From NCBI GenBank assembly GCA_904420555.1, contig CAJFVO010000004.1, forward strand, positions 186,001 through 250,000: a stretch of DNA of 64,000 bases, written 5' to 3'. The translations under genes were made by a program, and so were the position numbers. Shown here in pieces: positions 15,079 to 23,299 of the stretch. Source of the stretch: Candidatus Heritagella intestinalis. GTDB taxonomy: Bacteria > Bacillota > Clostridia > Oscillospirales > Acutalibacteraceae. Under the pieces are notes generated by a model, which was given only the letters and a program-made list of their open reading frames with translations, ran no database searches and had not been told where the DNA came from. Numbering within the stretch: position 1 is the stretch's first letter; every line of letters begins with the position of its first letter.

Positions 15079-15918
15079 TTATTTTTTCGTCAGACGGCGG
15101 TAAGCCGACGGGGACATACCGGTAAATTGATGGAAAACACGGGAAAAGTACACGTGGTCCTGGTAACCGCAGAGGGAGCCGATTTCCCCAATGGGAGTGT
15201 GGGTAAAGCTCAGGAGATTTTTTGCCTGTTCCACACGCAGGGCGGCTACCAGCTGCCGAGGCGTCATACCGGTTTCCTCCAAAAATCGCCGGTGAAAGCA
15301 GGAAGGGCTCAGACCTGACTCCGCAATGAGCTGGTTGATAGGGAGGGGCTCCAAAAAATGCTGGTGGATATAGCGTATGGCCCCGCGTATGGCCCCGGTA
15401 TTCCCTGTCAGGTTCTGGTCGGCCGCTTCCTGGAACATTTCGGAAAACAGGAAGTACAGGTTGGAGCGCACCTGGAAAAAGTGCAGGTCGCCGGAGGAAT
15501 TTTGATTTTGCAGGATGGTTTCAAAAAGCCCGGCAATGAGGTCTTTTTTGTTAGGGGAGAGCTTGTTGGGGAGCGAGTCCAGCAGGGGATTCTCATAGCG
15601 TTCCTGGGCCTCCTCCGGAGAGCCAAACGCCAACTGGTTGGCCCGGCTTTCGTTTCCCACCACATCCACCAGAAGAATGTAACCCTCATAAGGGGGAATC
15701 CCCTGAACCACTTGGCCGGGTTTGCGGATGCTGATATCCCCGGCGGAAAAAGGCAGAAAATTCCCGTCTACTACAATACCGCCTTCACTGCGGAGAAAAT
15801 ATTCCAATTCATATTCATACACCGTGCGCGAGGTATACGGCTCCAGAGGAGCAGCGTAGCCGTTAAAATGACTGCATCGCAGTAAGGTGGGGTTGAAATA
15901 AGGGGTGGGAAGGAGCAT
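15079..15918 (-). CDS. AraC-family transcriptional regulator
   Basis: 279 residues from the ATG at 15918, which has GGAGG six bases upstream; the longer frame to 15981 lacks a ribosome site. N-terminal cupin-like sensing domain (about 1-160: EYELEYFLRSEGGIVVDG, SAGDISIRKPGQV). C-terminal double helix-turn-helix of the AraC/XylS type (about 180-279: LPINQLIAESGLSPSCFHRRF, then IGEIGSLCGYQDHVYFSRVF, ending FTGMSPSAYRR). Binds DNA direct repeats, normally activating transcription in response to a small molecule. The obvious target is the UroD-like gene 105 bp downstream, whose promoter has 20-bp-spaced repeats. Own promoter TTGACA-17-TACACT. Confidence 0.92.
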   Translation of the reverse strand: MLLPTPYFNPTLLRCSHFNGYAAPLEPYTSRTVYEYELEYFLRSEGGIVVDGNFLPFSAGDISIRKPGQVVQGIPPYEGYILLVDVVGNESRANQLAFGSPEEAQERYENPLLDSLPNKLSPNKKDLIAGLFETILQNQNSSGDLHFFQVRSNLYFLFSEMFQEAADQNLTGNTGAIRGAIRYIHQHFLEPLPINQLIAESGLSPSCFHRRFLEETGMTPRQLVAALRVEQAKNLLSFTHTPIGEIGSLCGYQDHVYFSRVFHQFTGMSPSAYRRLTKK

Positions 15919-16038
15919 AGAAAACCTCCGGCGTGGCATTTGCGGGACAGCGGGGAAATCGGCCGCAACCGGACTTCTCAAAATGCGGGAGGGTCCGGAA
16001 ACGGAGCTTTCCCAAATCCGTTTCCTAATTTTTATTCC

Positions 16039-16067
16039 AGTGTAAAGGATTGAGCGAGATTTGTCAA
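16039..16067 (-). promoter_or_regulatory. Promoter of the AraC-family gene
   Basis: Minus strand TTGACA (16062-16067), 17 bp, TACACT (16039-16044). The leader to the ATG at 15918 is about 115 bases. Confidence 0.65.
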
Positions 16068-16093
16068 TGTCAATAAATTGGCAATAGATTTGT

Positions 16094-17578
16094 TCACTTT
16101 TTCAGGAGAATAGGAAGTGAGAGCAAAATTCCATACAGTCCCCCAGCAGCCCCTGCCGCCAATGCCAGGCCTATGGGGGTGGAAACCGGCGGTGCAGGCA
16201 GACAGCGCCAAATCCCCACGCAGAGCAGGGAAGCCCCCAGAGGCCGGAGAATCCACCGGGACAGGGAGAGACGCACCCGGGCGGTTTTTAGCAGCCGGGA
16301 CAGGCTTAGAGAAATGTTCAGGATGCCGCAGGCGTAGAGGATGCAGAAATATCCCCGCAGGCCGAACACCGGCAGCACCGAGGCCATGAGGGCCACCCGG
16401 AGGGAGGCGTCCAGGGTGTTGAAGGCCAGGGAGGCGATTTGCTGGTCCAGGCCCTTTAAAAGCCCGTCGGTGACCGTGTCCAGATAGAGCAGGGGTACCA
16501 GGGGAGCCAGCATCCGGAGAAACCCGCCGGCTTCCCGGCTGTTGTAAAAGAGCAGCCCCAGTTCTTCCCCAAAGGCCAGGAAAAAGCAGGCGATAAACAG
16601 GGAGAAGGCCAATGTCAGCCCCAGGGAGCGTTCTGTCACCGAGGCAATGGAGCGCCGGTGCCCGGCGGCCAGGGATTCGGACATTTCCGGGATGAGCAGA
16701 GAGGAAAAGGCCCCCAAAAAGCAGGAGGGGAAAAACAGCATGGGCATGACCATCCCCTGAATGACCCCGTATTGCGCCAGGGCGGCGGAGGCTGTGGCCC
16801 CGCACCGCCGCAGCCCCGAGGGGATGAGCAGGTTTTCCGCGGCGGAGAGAACGCTCCGGGCGGCATGGCTCAGGGTGCTGGGCAGGGTGATGTGGAGAAT
16901 GGCTTTCCCCGTCCCCGGGCAGGGGAAGGTCTTTCCCTTTTGGAACCGGCGCAGGTGCAGGCGGTACAGGACAAAGGAGCAGCCACAGGAAACGGCCTCC
17001 CCCACGGTGGCCCCCAGCATGGCCAGCAGGCAGGCGTCGGCAGTGGTTTTGGGGGAAAGGGCCAGGAAAGCGGCAACCGTCAGGGAGATGGTGGCCAGCT
17101 GTTCGGCAAACTCGCTGGCGGCAGAGCGCAGGGCTCCCCGCACCGCCAGAAAATAGCCCCGCATACAGGAACTCAGGGCCATAAAGGGCAGCCCCAGGGC
17201 CAGCAGACCCAGGGCGTCGGCGGAATTGCCTCCCAGGAATTTCCCCGAGAGGAAGTCCGCTCCCAGCCACAGGGCGGTGCCCGCCGCCAGGCTCATGGCC
17301 AGGCTGAAAAGGCTGCACCGGGCCACAGCAGAGGGAATGGCTCCCGGTTGTTTTTTCCCCAGGGCCCGGGTTACCAGACGAGTGACGGTGAGGCTCACCC
17401 CGGCAGTAGAGATGGACACTGCCGGCAGGAATACCGAAAGAATCAGCTGGTAGGCCCCCATGCCCTGAGGCCCCAGCAGCTGGGAGAGCCACACCCGGAA
17501 GCCCATGCCCAGGAACCTTCCGGCCAGGGAGGACAGGGTGAGGATCAGGGCATTGCGCAGGAAACGCTTCTTTTTCAC
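16094..17578 (-). CDS. MOP-superfamily lipid/polysaccharide flippase (SpoVB/MurJ-like)
   Basis: 494 residues with about 13-14 membrane helices. The N-terminal pattern (SSLAGRFLGMGFRVWLSQLLG, GMGAYQLILSVF) and the ISTAGVSLTVTRLVTR segment match the polysaccharide biosynthesis/SpoVB branch of the MOP exporter superfamily. These proteins flip undecaprenyl-linked sugars or peptidoglycan precursors across the membrane; SpoVB homologues act in spore cortex formation. The C-terminal half has the typical PLLYLDTVTDGLLKGLDQQ loop. GGGGGA ribosome site before the ATG. Divergent from prmA. Which lipid-linked substrate it moves is not decidable. A second, less similar flippase lies at 54.2 kb. Confidence 0.85.
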   Translation of the reverse strand: MKKKRFLRNALILTLSSLAGRFLGMGFRVWLSQLLGPQGMGAYQLILSVFLPAVSISTAGVSLTVTRLVTRALGKKQPGAIPSAVARCSLFSLAMSLAAGTALWLGADFLSGKFLGGNSADALGLLALGLPFMALSSCMRGYFLAVRGALRSAASEFAEQLATISLTVAAFLALSPKTTADACLLAMLGATVGEAVSCGCSFVLYRLHLRRFQKGKTFPCPGTGKAILHITLPSTLSHAARSVLSAAENLLIPSGLRRCGATASAALAQYGVIQGMVMPMLFFPSCFLGAFSSLLIPEMSESLAAGHRRSIASVTERSLGLTLAFSLFIACFFLAFGEELGLLFYNSREAGGFLRMLAPLVPLLYLDTVTDGLLKGLDQQIASLAFNTLDASLRVALMASVLPVFGLRGYFCILYACGILNISLSLSRLLKTARVRLSLSRWILRPLGASLLCVGIWRCLPAPPVSTPIGLALAAGAAGGLYGILLSLPILLKK

Positions 17579-17652
17579 CGTATGTTCCCCCTTTCAAACC
17601 ACTATATGAGGGAAAGAAAGGGAACATTCCCCCGGAAAACCTTCCCCGGGGC

Positions 17653-17682
17653 TTGTTCTCCTTTGGGGGAATCCTGTATAAT
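17653..17682 (+). promoter_or_regulatory. prmA promoter
   Basis: TTGTTC (17653-17658), 18 bp, TATAAT (17677-17682), followed by AAAGGA at 17699-17704 and the ATG at 17715. Confidence 0.5.
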
Positions 17683-17714
17683 AGGGGAAACGAAAGGGAA
17701 AGGATGCATGGCAA

Positions 17715-18647
17715 ATGGATTGGACAGAAGTGACGATTACCGTAAACGCCAAAGACGTGGACAAGGCCGGGGACATCGCCAATATGGTGGTGCCCTACGG
17801 CATCTATATTGAGGACTACTCCCATTTGGAGGAGGAGGCCTGGGAAATCGCCCATATTGACCTCATTGACGAGGAGCTGCTGGAAAAGGACCGCACCAAG
17901 GCCAAGGTACACATTTACATCAGCCCGGAAGAGAGCCCCACCGAGGCAGTGGCTTTTCTCCGGGAGCGCTACACCGCCGAGGGCATTGCCAATGAAATCC
18001 ACCTGGACCCCTGTGTGGAGGAGGACTGGATCAACAACTGGAAGCAGTACTTCAAGCCCATTCCCGTGGGGGAGAAGCTCCTCATCCGCCCCACCTGGGA
18101 GGAAGTGGAGGACGCCGGGGGTCGCACGGTGCTGGATCTGGACCCGGGCCTGGCCTTTGGCACCGGCACCCACGAGACCACCCGCCTGTGCATGGAGCTC
18201 CTGGAGCGGTATGTGACCCCCGGCATGGAGGTGCTGGACGTGGGCTGCGGCAGCGGTATCCTGTCGGTGGCGGCGCTGCTGCTGGGAGCCGAAAAAGCCG
18301 TGGGCGTGGACATTGACGAGCTGGCAGTAAAGACCGCCGATGAAAATGCGGAGATCAACCATGTGGCGGACCGGTTCACCGGCATCTGCGGCAACCTGAC
18401 GGACAAGATCACTGGGAAATACGACATTGTGGTGGCCAACATTGTGGCGGATGTGATTATCCAGCTGACCAAAGACGTGGAGCAGTTCATGAAGCCGGAG
18501 ACCCTCTATCTCATGAGCGGGATTATCGACACCCGGGAGCAGGATGTGCTGGCGGCCATTGCACCGCATTTTGCGGTAGTGGACCGGAAAGAGGAAAAGG
18601 GTTGGGTGGCCCTGAGCGCGAAGCGGCGCACCCAACCTGCGGAGTAA
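17715..18647 (+). CDS. prmA: Ribosomal protein L11 methyltransferase
   Basis: 310 residues. Class I SAM-dependent methyltransferase that modifies ribosomal protein L11. The N-terminal substrate-recognition domain (about 1-130) is followed by DPGLAFGTGTHETTRLC, the SAM-binding LDVGCGSGIL (about 175-185), VGVDIDELAVKTADEN, and the catalytic-site motif VANIVADVI. This is the PrmA pattern, and the length is typical (about 300-315). The start at 17715 gives MDWTEVTI, as in homologues. No dnaJ or rsmE, which often neighbour prmA, is present. Its 3' end runs into the repeat block beginning at 18669. Confidence 0.95.
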   Translation: MDWTEVTITVNAKDVDKAGDIANMVVPYGIYIEDYSHLEEEAWEIAHIDLIDEELLEKDRTKAKVHIYISPEESPTEAVAFLRERYTAEGIANEIHLDPCVEEDWINNWKQYFKPIPVGEKLLIRPTWEEVEDAGGRTVLDLDPGLAFGTGTHETTRLCMELLERYVTPGMEVLDVGCGSGILSVAALLLGAEKAVGVDIDELAVKTADENAEINHVADRFTGICGNLTDKITGKYDIVVANIVADVIIQLTKDVEQFMKPETLYLMSGIIDTREQDVLAAIAPHFAVVDRKEEKGWVALSAKRRTQPAE

Positions 18648-18668
18648 CTCGCAGCAATCAGTGAATGC

Positions 18669-18712
18669 TCGCCTGAAGCTATTTTGGCATTTTGCCCCCA
18701 TGTCACAGGGGC
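18669..18712 (+). repeat. Short post-gene repeat (first copy)
   Basis: CCTGAAGCTATTTTG, then a GCCCC/GGGGC hairpin, 22-65 bp after the prmA stop. The same element with a changed hairpin stem follows the permease gene at 23217-23261. Confidence 0.7.
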
Positions 18713-18734
18713 CTTTCTGGAAAAATGCATTTCC

Positions 18735-19646
18735 GGAGAAGGGCTTTCTTGATTTTTTTGCTAAGTTCACTTGTCTATTATTCATCTATTAGCTACCTTG
18801 TCGCTCATGCCGCGACTGGCATTCTCCACTACCGCTCCGGTCGGCGCCTTGATTGTGTGCCACTGGCACACGACGCCATCTTTTCTCCTTGGATGAGAAA
18901 AGATGGAAAAAGAATCAGAAGGGCTGGCAGGTTGACACGCCAAGCGAAATCATCCTGCAAGCAAGCTTGCGGATGCATTTCGACGGCGGTCAGGGTAGTT
19001 TTTTAGACGCGGGGCAGTGGTATCAAGAAACAACCTGTTTCCTCGCGTTGCTATTATTTTCCCACTCAGGCAGCTTACGCGGGAGGAAAGGTTACTCCTA
19101 GATGATGCTATCTCGCGGCTTGGGAGCGCATACTATGCGCCCGCTGACGAAAAGGGTAAATGCATCGATTCAGTAGTGGAGAAACCTGCCTGATAGGAGG
19201 AAGCCCAATAAGTTGGAGGGCTGATGCAGGTTGGTGCGTTGGAGATACCTAATTAAACAGGGGCGACTGCTTAGGTTGTTGTTTCCAGAGCCGGAGCCCC
19301 CGTTTCACAAGGCTTGCTTGCGTCGGACTTTTCGCGCTCAAGCCGCGTAGGCTTGCGAATCTTTTCCACCATTTTCTTTTCGCAAGAAAATGGTGCGGTG
19401 TGCCAGTGGCACACGAATAGCACCGTTCTACGCTGTCCGCTTCGGTCGGCGCTTTGGTTGTCTGCCACTGGCAGACAGCGCCCGAGCCGGCAGGCGAGAA
19501 TGCCCGACCCATAGGAGGCTGAGGGAATTTAGGGCCGCGCCCTGAAAAAGGCAGTTTGGGAGAATCCAGCTAGCTCTCTCCGCGAGAAAAATAGGGGATT
19601 GACGAATATTGCTATCCCGAAACCAAGGTGCCAGGCTCAGCCTGGC
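18735..19646 (+). repeat. Large mosaic palindromic repeat, copy B
   Basis: About 910 bp of non-coding sequence between prmA and the ECF sigma gene, same orientation as copy A. Contains the inverted-arm module (18735-18812), palindrome GTGTGCCACTGGCACAC (18855-18871), the CCATC/GATGG variant hairpin (about 18877-18906), the 38-base hairpin (18945-18982), a palindromic unit (about 19068-19140, ending GCGCATACTATGCGC), the conserved core (about 19172-19367), hairpin CACCATTTTCTT/AAGAAAATGGTG (about 19366-19394), palindromes at 19398-19414 and 19459-19477, and the GCCCGACCCATAGGAG block (about 19501-19575). No right inverted arm was found. Confidence 0.85.
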
Positions 19647-19654
19647 GCTTTTTT
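19630..19654 (+). terminator. Palindrome plus T-run at the end of repeat copy B
   Basis: GCCAGGCTCAGCCTGGC followed by GCTTTTTTTT. The palindrome core is identical to that of unit D3 at 12759, so a repeat palindrome appears to double as an intrinsic terminator just before the sigma-factor operon. Confidence 0.65.
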
Positions 19655-19731
19655 TTATCATTTTACCAAAAACATGAAACTATCCGCCTTTGGAATACGA
19701 ATCTATCCATGACAGGGAAGGGAGGGAAACC

Positions 19732-20289
19732 ATGGAGGGGAAAAAAGAGCAACGGCTCATCCGAAAAATTGTGCGCAGAGGCGACCGCAAAGCCGCCGGC
19801 GAGCTGGTAGAGGCCTATTATCGGGAAATCTTCGCTTTTGTGGCCCGCCAGACCGGCGGCCGGGAAGCTGCCTTTGATTTGACCCAGGACATTTTTGTCA
19901 GTATGCTGGTTTCCCTGCCGAATTACGATGGGGAAAAGGCCGCTTTTCGCACCTGGCTCTACCGTATCGCCGCCAATAAGGTGGTGGACCGGTACCGCTC
20001 CCTTGCCTACCGCCGGAGCCGGGACAGCCTTCCCCTGGAGGAGGACGCCCTCTCCGATGACCGGTGCCTTTCCGAGGCCTTGGAGGACCGGGAGCAGGCG
20101 GAAGAGATTCTCCGGATGCTGGATGGATTCCCCGCCGAAACCCAGGAGATTCTGCGGCTGCACATTTTTGCGGAGCAGACCTTCGACGCCATTGGGGAGA
20201 TGCTCTCCCTGCCCACCTCTACTGTCAAAACCCGGTATTACCGGGCAGTGGAACGAATCAGAAAGGAGCTTGCCCATGAAACCCATTGA
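19732..20289 (+). CDS. ECF-type RNA polymerase sigma factor
   Basis: 185 residues from the ATG at 19732 (GGGAGG ten bases upstream; the ATG at 19690 has no ribosome site). Region 2 spans about residues 20-90 (AFDLTQDIFVSMLVSLPNYD, FRTWLYRIAANKVVDRYRS), binding core polymerase and the -10. Region 4 is at about 125-180 (EILRLHIFAEQTFDAIGEMLSLPTSTVKTRYYRAVERIRK), a helix-turn-helix for the -35. Directs transcription of a small regulon, often envelope stress. It overlaps the next gene by 14 bases and starts a four-gene operon with a membrane protein, an ABC ATPase and a permease. No recognisable zinc-binding anti-sigma factor follows; the membrane protein may take that role. Confidence 0.9.
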   Translation: MEGKKEQRLIRKIVRRGDRKAAGELVEAYYREIFAFVARQTGGREAAFDLTQDIFVSMLVSLPNYDGEKAAFRTWLYRIAANKVVDRYRSLAYRRSRDSLPLEEDALSDDRCLSEALEDREQAEEILRMLDGFPAETQEILRLHIFAEQTFDAIGEMLSLPTSTVKTRYYRAVERIRKELAHETH

Positions 20290-20983
20290 GCCCCCTACCC
20301 GGCAGGAGGTGCGCCGGGAAGTTGACCAAATTCTCAGCCGGGCCCAGCTGACCGAGCGCCGGTTTTTCCCTTTGGTATTCCGGATGCTGCGGAATGTGGG
20401 CCTTATCAATACCTTCCGAGGGGTGGGCTGGGCGCCGCCTTTGTGCCTGCTGGCAGGGTGGTTCTTCAGCTTGTTGCCCAACACGGATGCAGGAAACTGG
20501 GTCCCAATATCCATCCTGCTGCCCCTGGCCCTCACCGGGGTGAACACCCTGGTGTGTGTAATAGAGAAAAAGCAGGAGGTCTGGGAGCTGAAGGAAACCT
20601 GCCGGTATAACGGAAAATACCTGCTGGCCCTGCGGATGCTGTTCCTGGGGCTTTTGGGCCTGACGGCTGTGGGCATTGCCGCGGCTGCCGGTGGAAACGG
20701 CATGGAGCGGTTCCTGCTGGCGGCGGTTTCCCTCTTCCTCTGCGGGAATTTCCTGCTGGCTGCCCTGCGGTTCCTCCGGGAGAGCTGGTTCTGGGCGGCC
20801 CTGGCCTTTTGGATGCTTCTGGGGGGCTTTCTGGCCGCGTATTTCCAGGTTCTCACGCCTTTATGGGTCCCCTCGATTCCCCTTCCCTTGCTGGCCCTGG
20901 CTGCGGCAGGCGCCGGGCTCTTGTATCTCTGGCAGACAAAACAACTGGCTTTTCGGCCAATAGGAGGTTTTTGGAAATGTTAA
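20276..20983 (+). CDS. Membrane protein of unknown function, possible anti-sigma partner
   Basis: 235 residues. A cytoplasmic N-terminus of about 50 residues (MKPIEPPTRQEVRREVDQIL, basic and helical) is followed by about six hydrophobic segments in three pairs. AAAGGAG lies eight bases before the ATG at 20276, inside the sigma gene, so the two are translationally coupled. The stop overlaps the start of the ABC ATPase by seven bases. A cytoplasmic helix followed by membrane segments, encoded directly after an ECF sigma factor, fits an anti-sigma factor. However, no HxxxCxxC (ZAS) motif is visible, and it could equally be part of the ABC exporter. Function not assigned. Confidence 0.75.
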   Translation: MKPIEPPTRQEVRREVDQILSRAQLTERRFFPLVFRMLRNVGLINTFRGVGWAPPLCLLAGWFFSLLPNTDAGNWVPISILLPLALTGVNTLVCVIEKKQEVWELKETCRYNGKYLLALRMLFLGLLGLTAVGIAAAAGGNGMERFLLAAVSLFLCGNFLLAALRFLRESWFWAALAFWMLLGGFLAAYFQVLTPLWVPSIPLPLLALAAAGAGLLYLWQTKQLAFRPIGGFWKC

Positions 20984-21852
20984 CGGTTCGTCACGTCACC
21001 AAAAAATACGGCAGCTTTACCGCTTTGTCGGATGTCTCCCTGGAATTCGGCAGCGGCGTTTATGCCCTGCTGGCCCCCAACGGGGCGGGAAAAACCACCC
21101 TCATGAAGATGATGGCCACCCTGCTCTTCCCCACAGAGGGGGAAATCCTCTGGGATGGCACGGAAATCAACCGCCTGGGGGCCGCCTACCGGGAGATTCT
21201 GGGCTACCTGCCCCAGCAGTTCGGCTATTATAAGAGCTATTCTCCCCGGGCCTACCTGCAATATCTGGCCGCCCTCAAGGGCATGAGCCGGGCCGCCGCC
21301 CGGAAGGAAGTAGACCGTGTCCTGGAGGCAGTGGCCCTGGAACAGGACGCCAAGAAGCGGATGCGCAAATTTTCCGGCGGCATGATTCAGCGGGTAGGGG
21401 TGGCCCAGGCACTCCTCAACGACCCCAGGCTCTTGATTTTAGACGAGCCCACCGCCGGCTTGGACCCCAAGGAGCGGGTGCGGTTCCGGAATATGCTCTC
21501 CTCCCTGGGCCGGGAAAAGACGGTGATTCTCTCCACCCACATTGTTTCGGACATTGAGAGCATTGCCGACCTGGTGATTCTCATTAAGGATCACCAGATT
21601 ATCGGCTGCGATACCGTGGAGGCGGTGTGCAGCACCATGGAAGGCCGGGTGTATGAGGCCCGGGTGCCCGAAAGGGAATGGGAGGAATTCCAGAAAAACC
21701 ACATGGTGCTGGGGGAGAAGCCCGATCACGGGGAGGTGCTGGTGCGGTATGCCGGCCAGCCCGGAGAAACCGGCAATTTGGTGGAGCCCCGTCTGGAAGA
21801 CGTGTTCCTGTACCTGTATCGGGACGAGGAGCAAAAGGGGAGCAGAACATAA
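20977..21852 (+). CDS. ABC transporter ATP-binding protein
   Basis: 291 residues. Walker A PNGAGKTT (about 35-42), Q-loop (GYLPQQFGYY), signature FSGGM (degenerate LSGGQ), Walker B LLILDEPTAGLD, and H-loop STH. The C-terminal 70 residues form the extension seen in exporter ATPases of the CcmA/NatA group. Energises the permease encoded next (21879-23183), probably exporting a drug, peptide or lipid; the substrate is unknown. TAGGAGG is ten bases before the ATG, and the gene overlaps the preceding membrane protein gene. Expression as part of a sigma-factor operon suggests a response to envelope damage; this is an inference. Confidence 0.92.
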   Translation: MLTVRHVTKKYGSFTALSDVSLEFGSGVYALLAPNGAGKTTLMKMMATLLFPTEGEILWDGTEINRLGAAYREILGYLPQQFGYYKSYSPRAYLQYLAALKGMSRAAARKEVDRVLEAVALEQDAKKRMRKFSGGMIQRVGVAQALLNDPRLLILDEPTAGLDPKERVRFRNMLSSLGREKTVILSTHIVSDIESIADLVILIKDHQIIGCDTVEAVCSTMEGRVYEARVPEREWEEFQKNHMVLGEKPDHGEVLVRYAGQPGETGNLVEPRLEDVFLYLYRDEEQKGSRT

Positions 21853-21878
21853 AAAAGGAGAGGAAAGGAGGGAATCCC

Positions 21879-23183
21879 ATGAGAGTGATTTGGGAAGAGT
21901 GCAAATACATTTTCCGGGGGAGATTCCTGTGGGCCGTCCTGGCTCTGGGATTGCTGTATCCCCTGGGCATCTCCATGATGAACCAGCAATGGGTGATGGA
22001 GAATTCGGCCCTGACCAACCGCTATGTGGAAGAACACGGCGCCGTCTACGACCGCTCCGATGGCCGGATTTATGAGGAATACTACCTGCGGGAGACGGAG
22101 GAGGGCCGCCGGGCGGTGGAAATCATGAAGGAGCTGGGGTATTCCCAGCCCACGGAAGCGGATTTTCTGGAAGTTTATGAAATGTTTAATACCAATTATG
22201 AAGCGTGTATTGCCAAGCTGGGGGAAGAGACCTTTTGGGAGTTGCAGGTGGTGCTGCAACAGTTTGGAATGGTGTTTCATGAATATTTTTCCGATATTGT
22301 CCCCAGGGTGGACGGCCAACAAGCCGCCGAGAACGGAATCTACCGCCTGGAAAATTACGGGAGTACGGAAACGGCCAAACTGCCCCAGTGGAAGAAGGAT
22401 TTGCTTTTCTGGGGCGGGGAGCAGCTGGAAGCCCGGTATGCGGACGTGGATTTGGAAAAAGAGCGGAACTGGCTGGTGCCTGCCTTCCAGATTTCCAGCG
22501 GCTTTGAATGGCTGAATTCCCTGACCAACAGCAATTACGGCATGGGGTTTTTAATGGCCGTGGGCATGGTGCTTGCCGGCATGGTGGCAGCACGGAGCCT
22601 GGGCGGCAGCTTTTTGGAGGGCCGGGAAAATCTGCTCTATTCCACCAAGTCCGGCCGGAAGCTGGTATTTTCCAAGCTGGCGGCCTCACTGCTGGCGGTT
22701 TCAGTGCTGTACCTGCTTCTCACCGCCATTTTCCTGGCGGTGATGGTGCCGGCCTTCCGGGTAGACCTGTATTGGGATGTCCCCGTCATCGCCGGGGCGG
22801 GAATCATCCGCTTCCCCACTACCGTTGGGGGATACCTGCTGTTTCTGATAGGCGTAGGGCTTGGCTGCACGGTGGTTATGTGCCTGCTGTTCTGCGGGTT
22901 TATGATAGGGGCCAAGAACTTTTTCGGCGGGTCGGCCCTATGCGTGGGGGTTTCCCTGGTGTTGGCGGCAGTGATTCTGTTCCTGCCCGCCGTCCAGACC
23001 TCCCTGTTCCTCATGGGCAGCCCCATCGGGCTGTTTACCGGTTCCAGCCGCCTTTTGGGCAGCGACTTCCCCTTCTCGTTTTTGCTGCCCCACTTTGAAG
23101 GAATCTCCCTGCTGATTTGGGGCCTGCTGGCGTCCTTGGTGGTGGGAGCCGGGTTCCTCCGGTTCCGCAAGGCGGCGCTGTAA
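21879..23183 (+). CDS. ABC-2-type transporter permease
   Basis: 434 residues from the ATG at 21879 (GGAAAGGAGGG upstream). One N-terminal membrane helix (FLWAVLALGLLYPLGISMM), a roughly 190-residue extracytoplasmic domain rich in Glu, Tyr and aromatic residues, then five or six helices (from about residue 225) with the ARSLGGSFLEGRENLLYSTKSGRK loop typical of ABC-2 permeases. Partner of the ATPase at 20977-21852. The large external domain after helix 1 resembles permeases of bacitracin/lantibiotic-type or copper (NosY-like) exporters, but no specific family can be claimed. Last gene of the sigma-factor operon; it ends next to a short repeat and repeat copy C. Confidence 0.82.
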   Translation: MRVIWEECKYIFRGRFLWAVLALGLLYPLGISMMNQQWVMENSALTNRYVEEHGAVYDRSDGRIYEEYYLRETEEGRRAVEIMKELGYSQPTEADFLEVYEMFNTNYEACIAKLGEETFWELQVVLQQFGMVFHEYFSDIVPRVDGQQAAENGIYRLENYGSTETAKLPQWKKDLLFWGGEQLEARYADVDLEKERNWLVPAFQISSGFEWLNSLTNSNYGMGFLMAVGMVLAGMVAARSLGGSFLEGRENLLYSTKSGRKLVFSKLAASLLAVSVLYLLLTAIFLAVMVPAFRVDLYWDVPVIAGAGIIRFPTTVGGYLLFLIGVGLGCTVVMCLLFCGFMIGAKNFFGGSALCVGVSLVLAAVILFLPAVQTSLFLMGSPIGLFTGSSRLLGSDFPFSFLLPHFEGISLLIWGLLASLVVGAGFLRFRKAAL

Positions 23184-23216
23184 CCCCCAGCTGCAACTCA
23201 TTGTCCCCCTGCGGCG

Positions 23217-23261
23217 CTCTCCTGAAGCTATTTTGTCATTTTTGTCCCCCTGTCATGGGGG
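23217..23261 (+). repeat. Short post-gene repeat (second copy)
   Basis: CCTGAAGCTATTTTG followed by CCCCC/GGGGG, 33 bp after the permease stop. Compare 18669-18712: flanks conserved, stem changed on both sides. Confidence 0.7.
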
Positions 23262-23299
23262 TATATCTGTAGAAAACATAGCGGGAATGGGTTTCCAGG

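Noticed and set aside
16032-18785. A 917-codon open frame on the minus strand spanning the flippase and prmA genes
   Set aside because: It is a GC-rich shadow: the real genes (flippase on minus in another frame, prmA on plus) show family motifs throughout, while this frame gives low-complexity Gly/His/Pro sequence.
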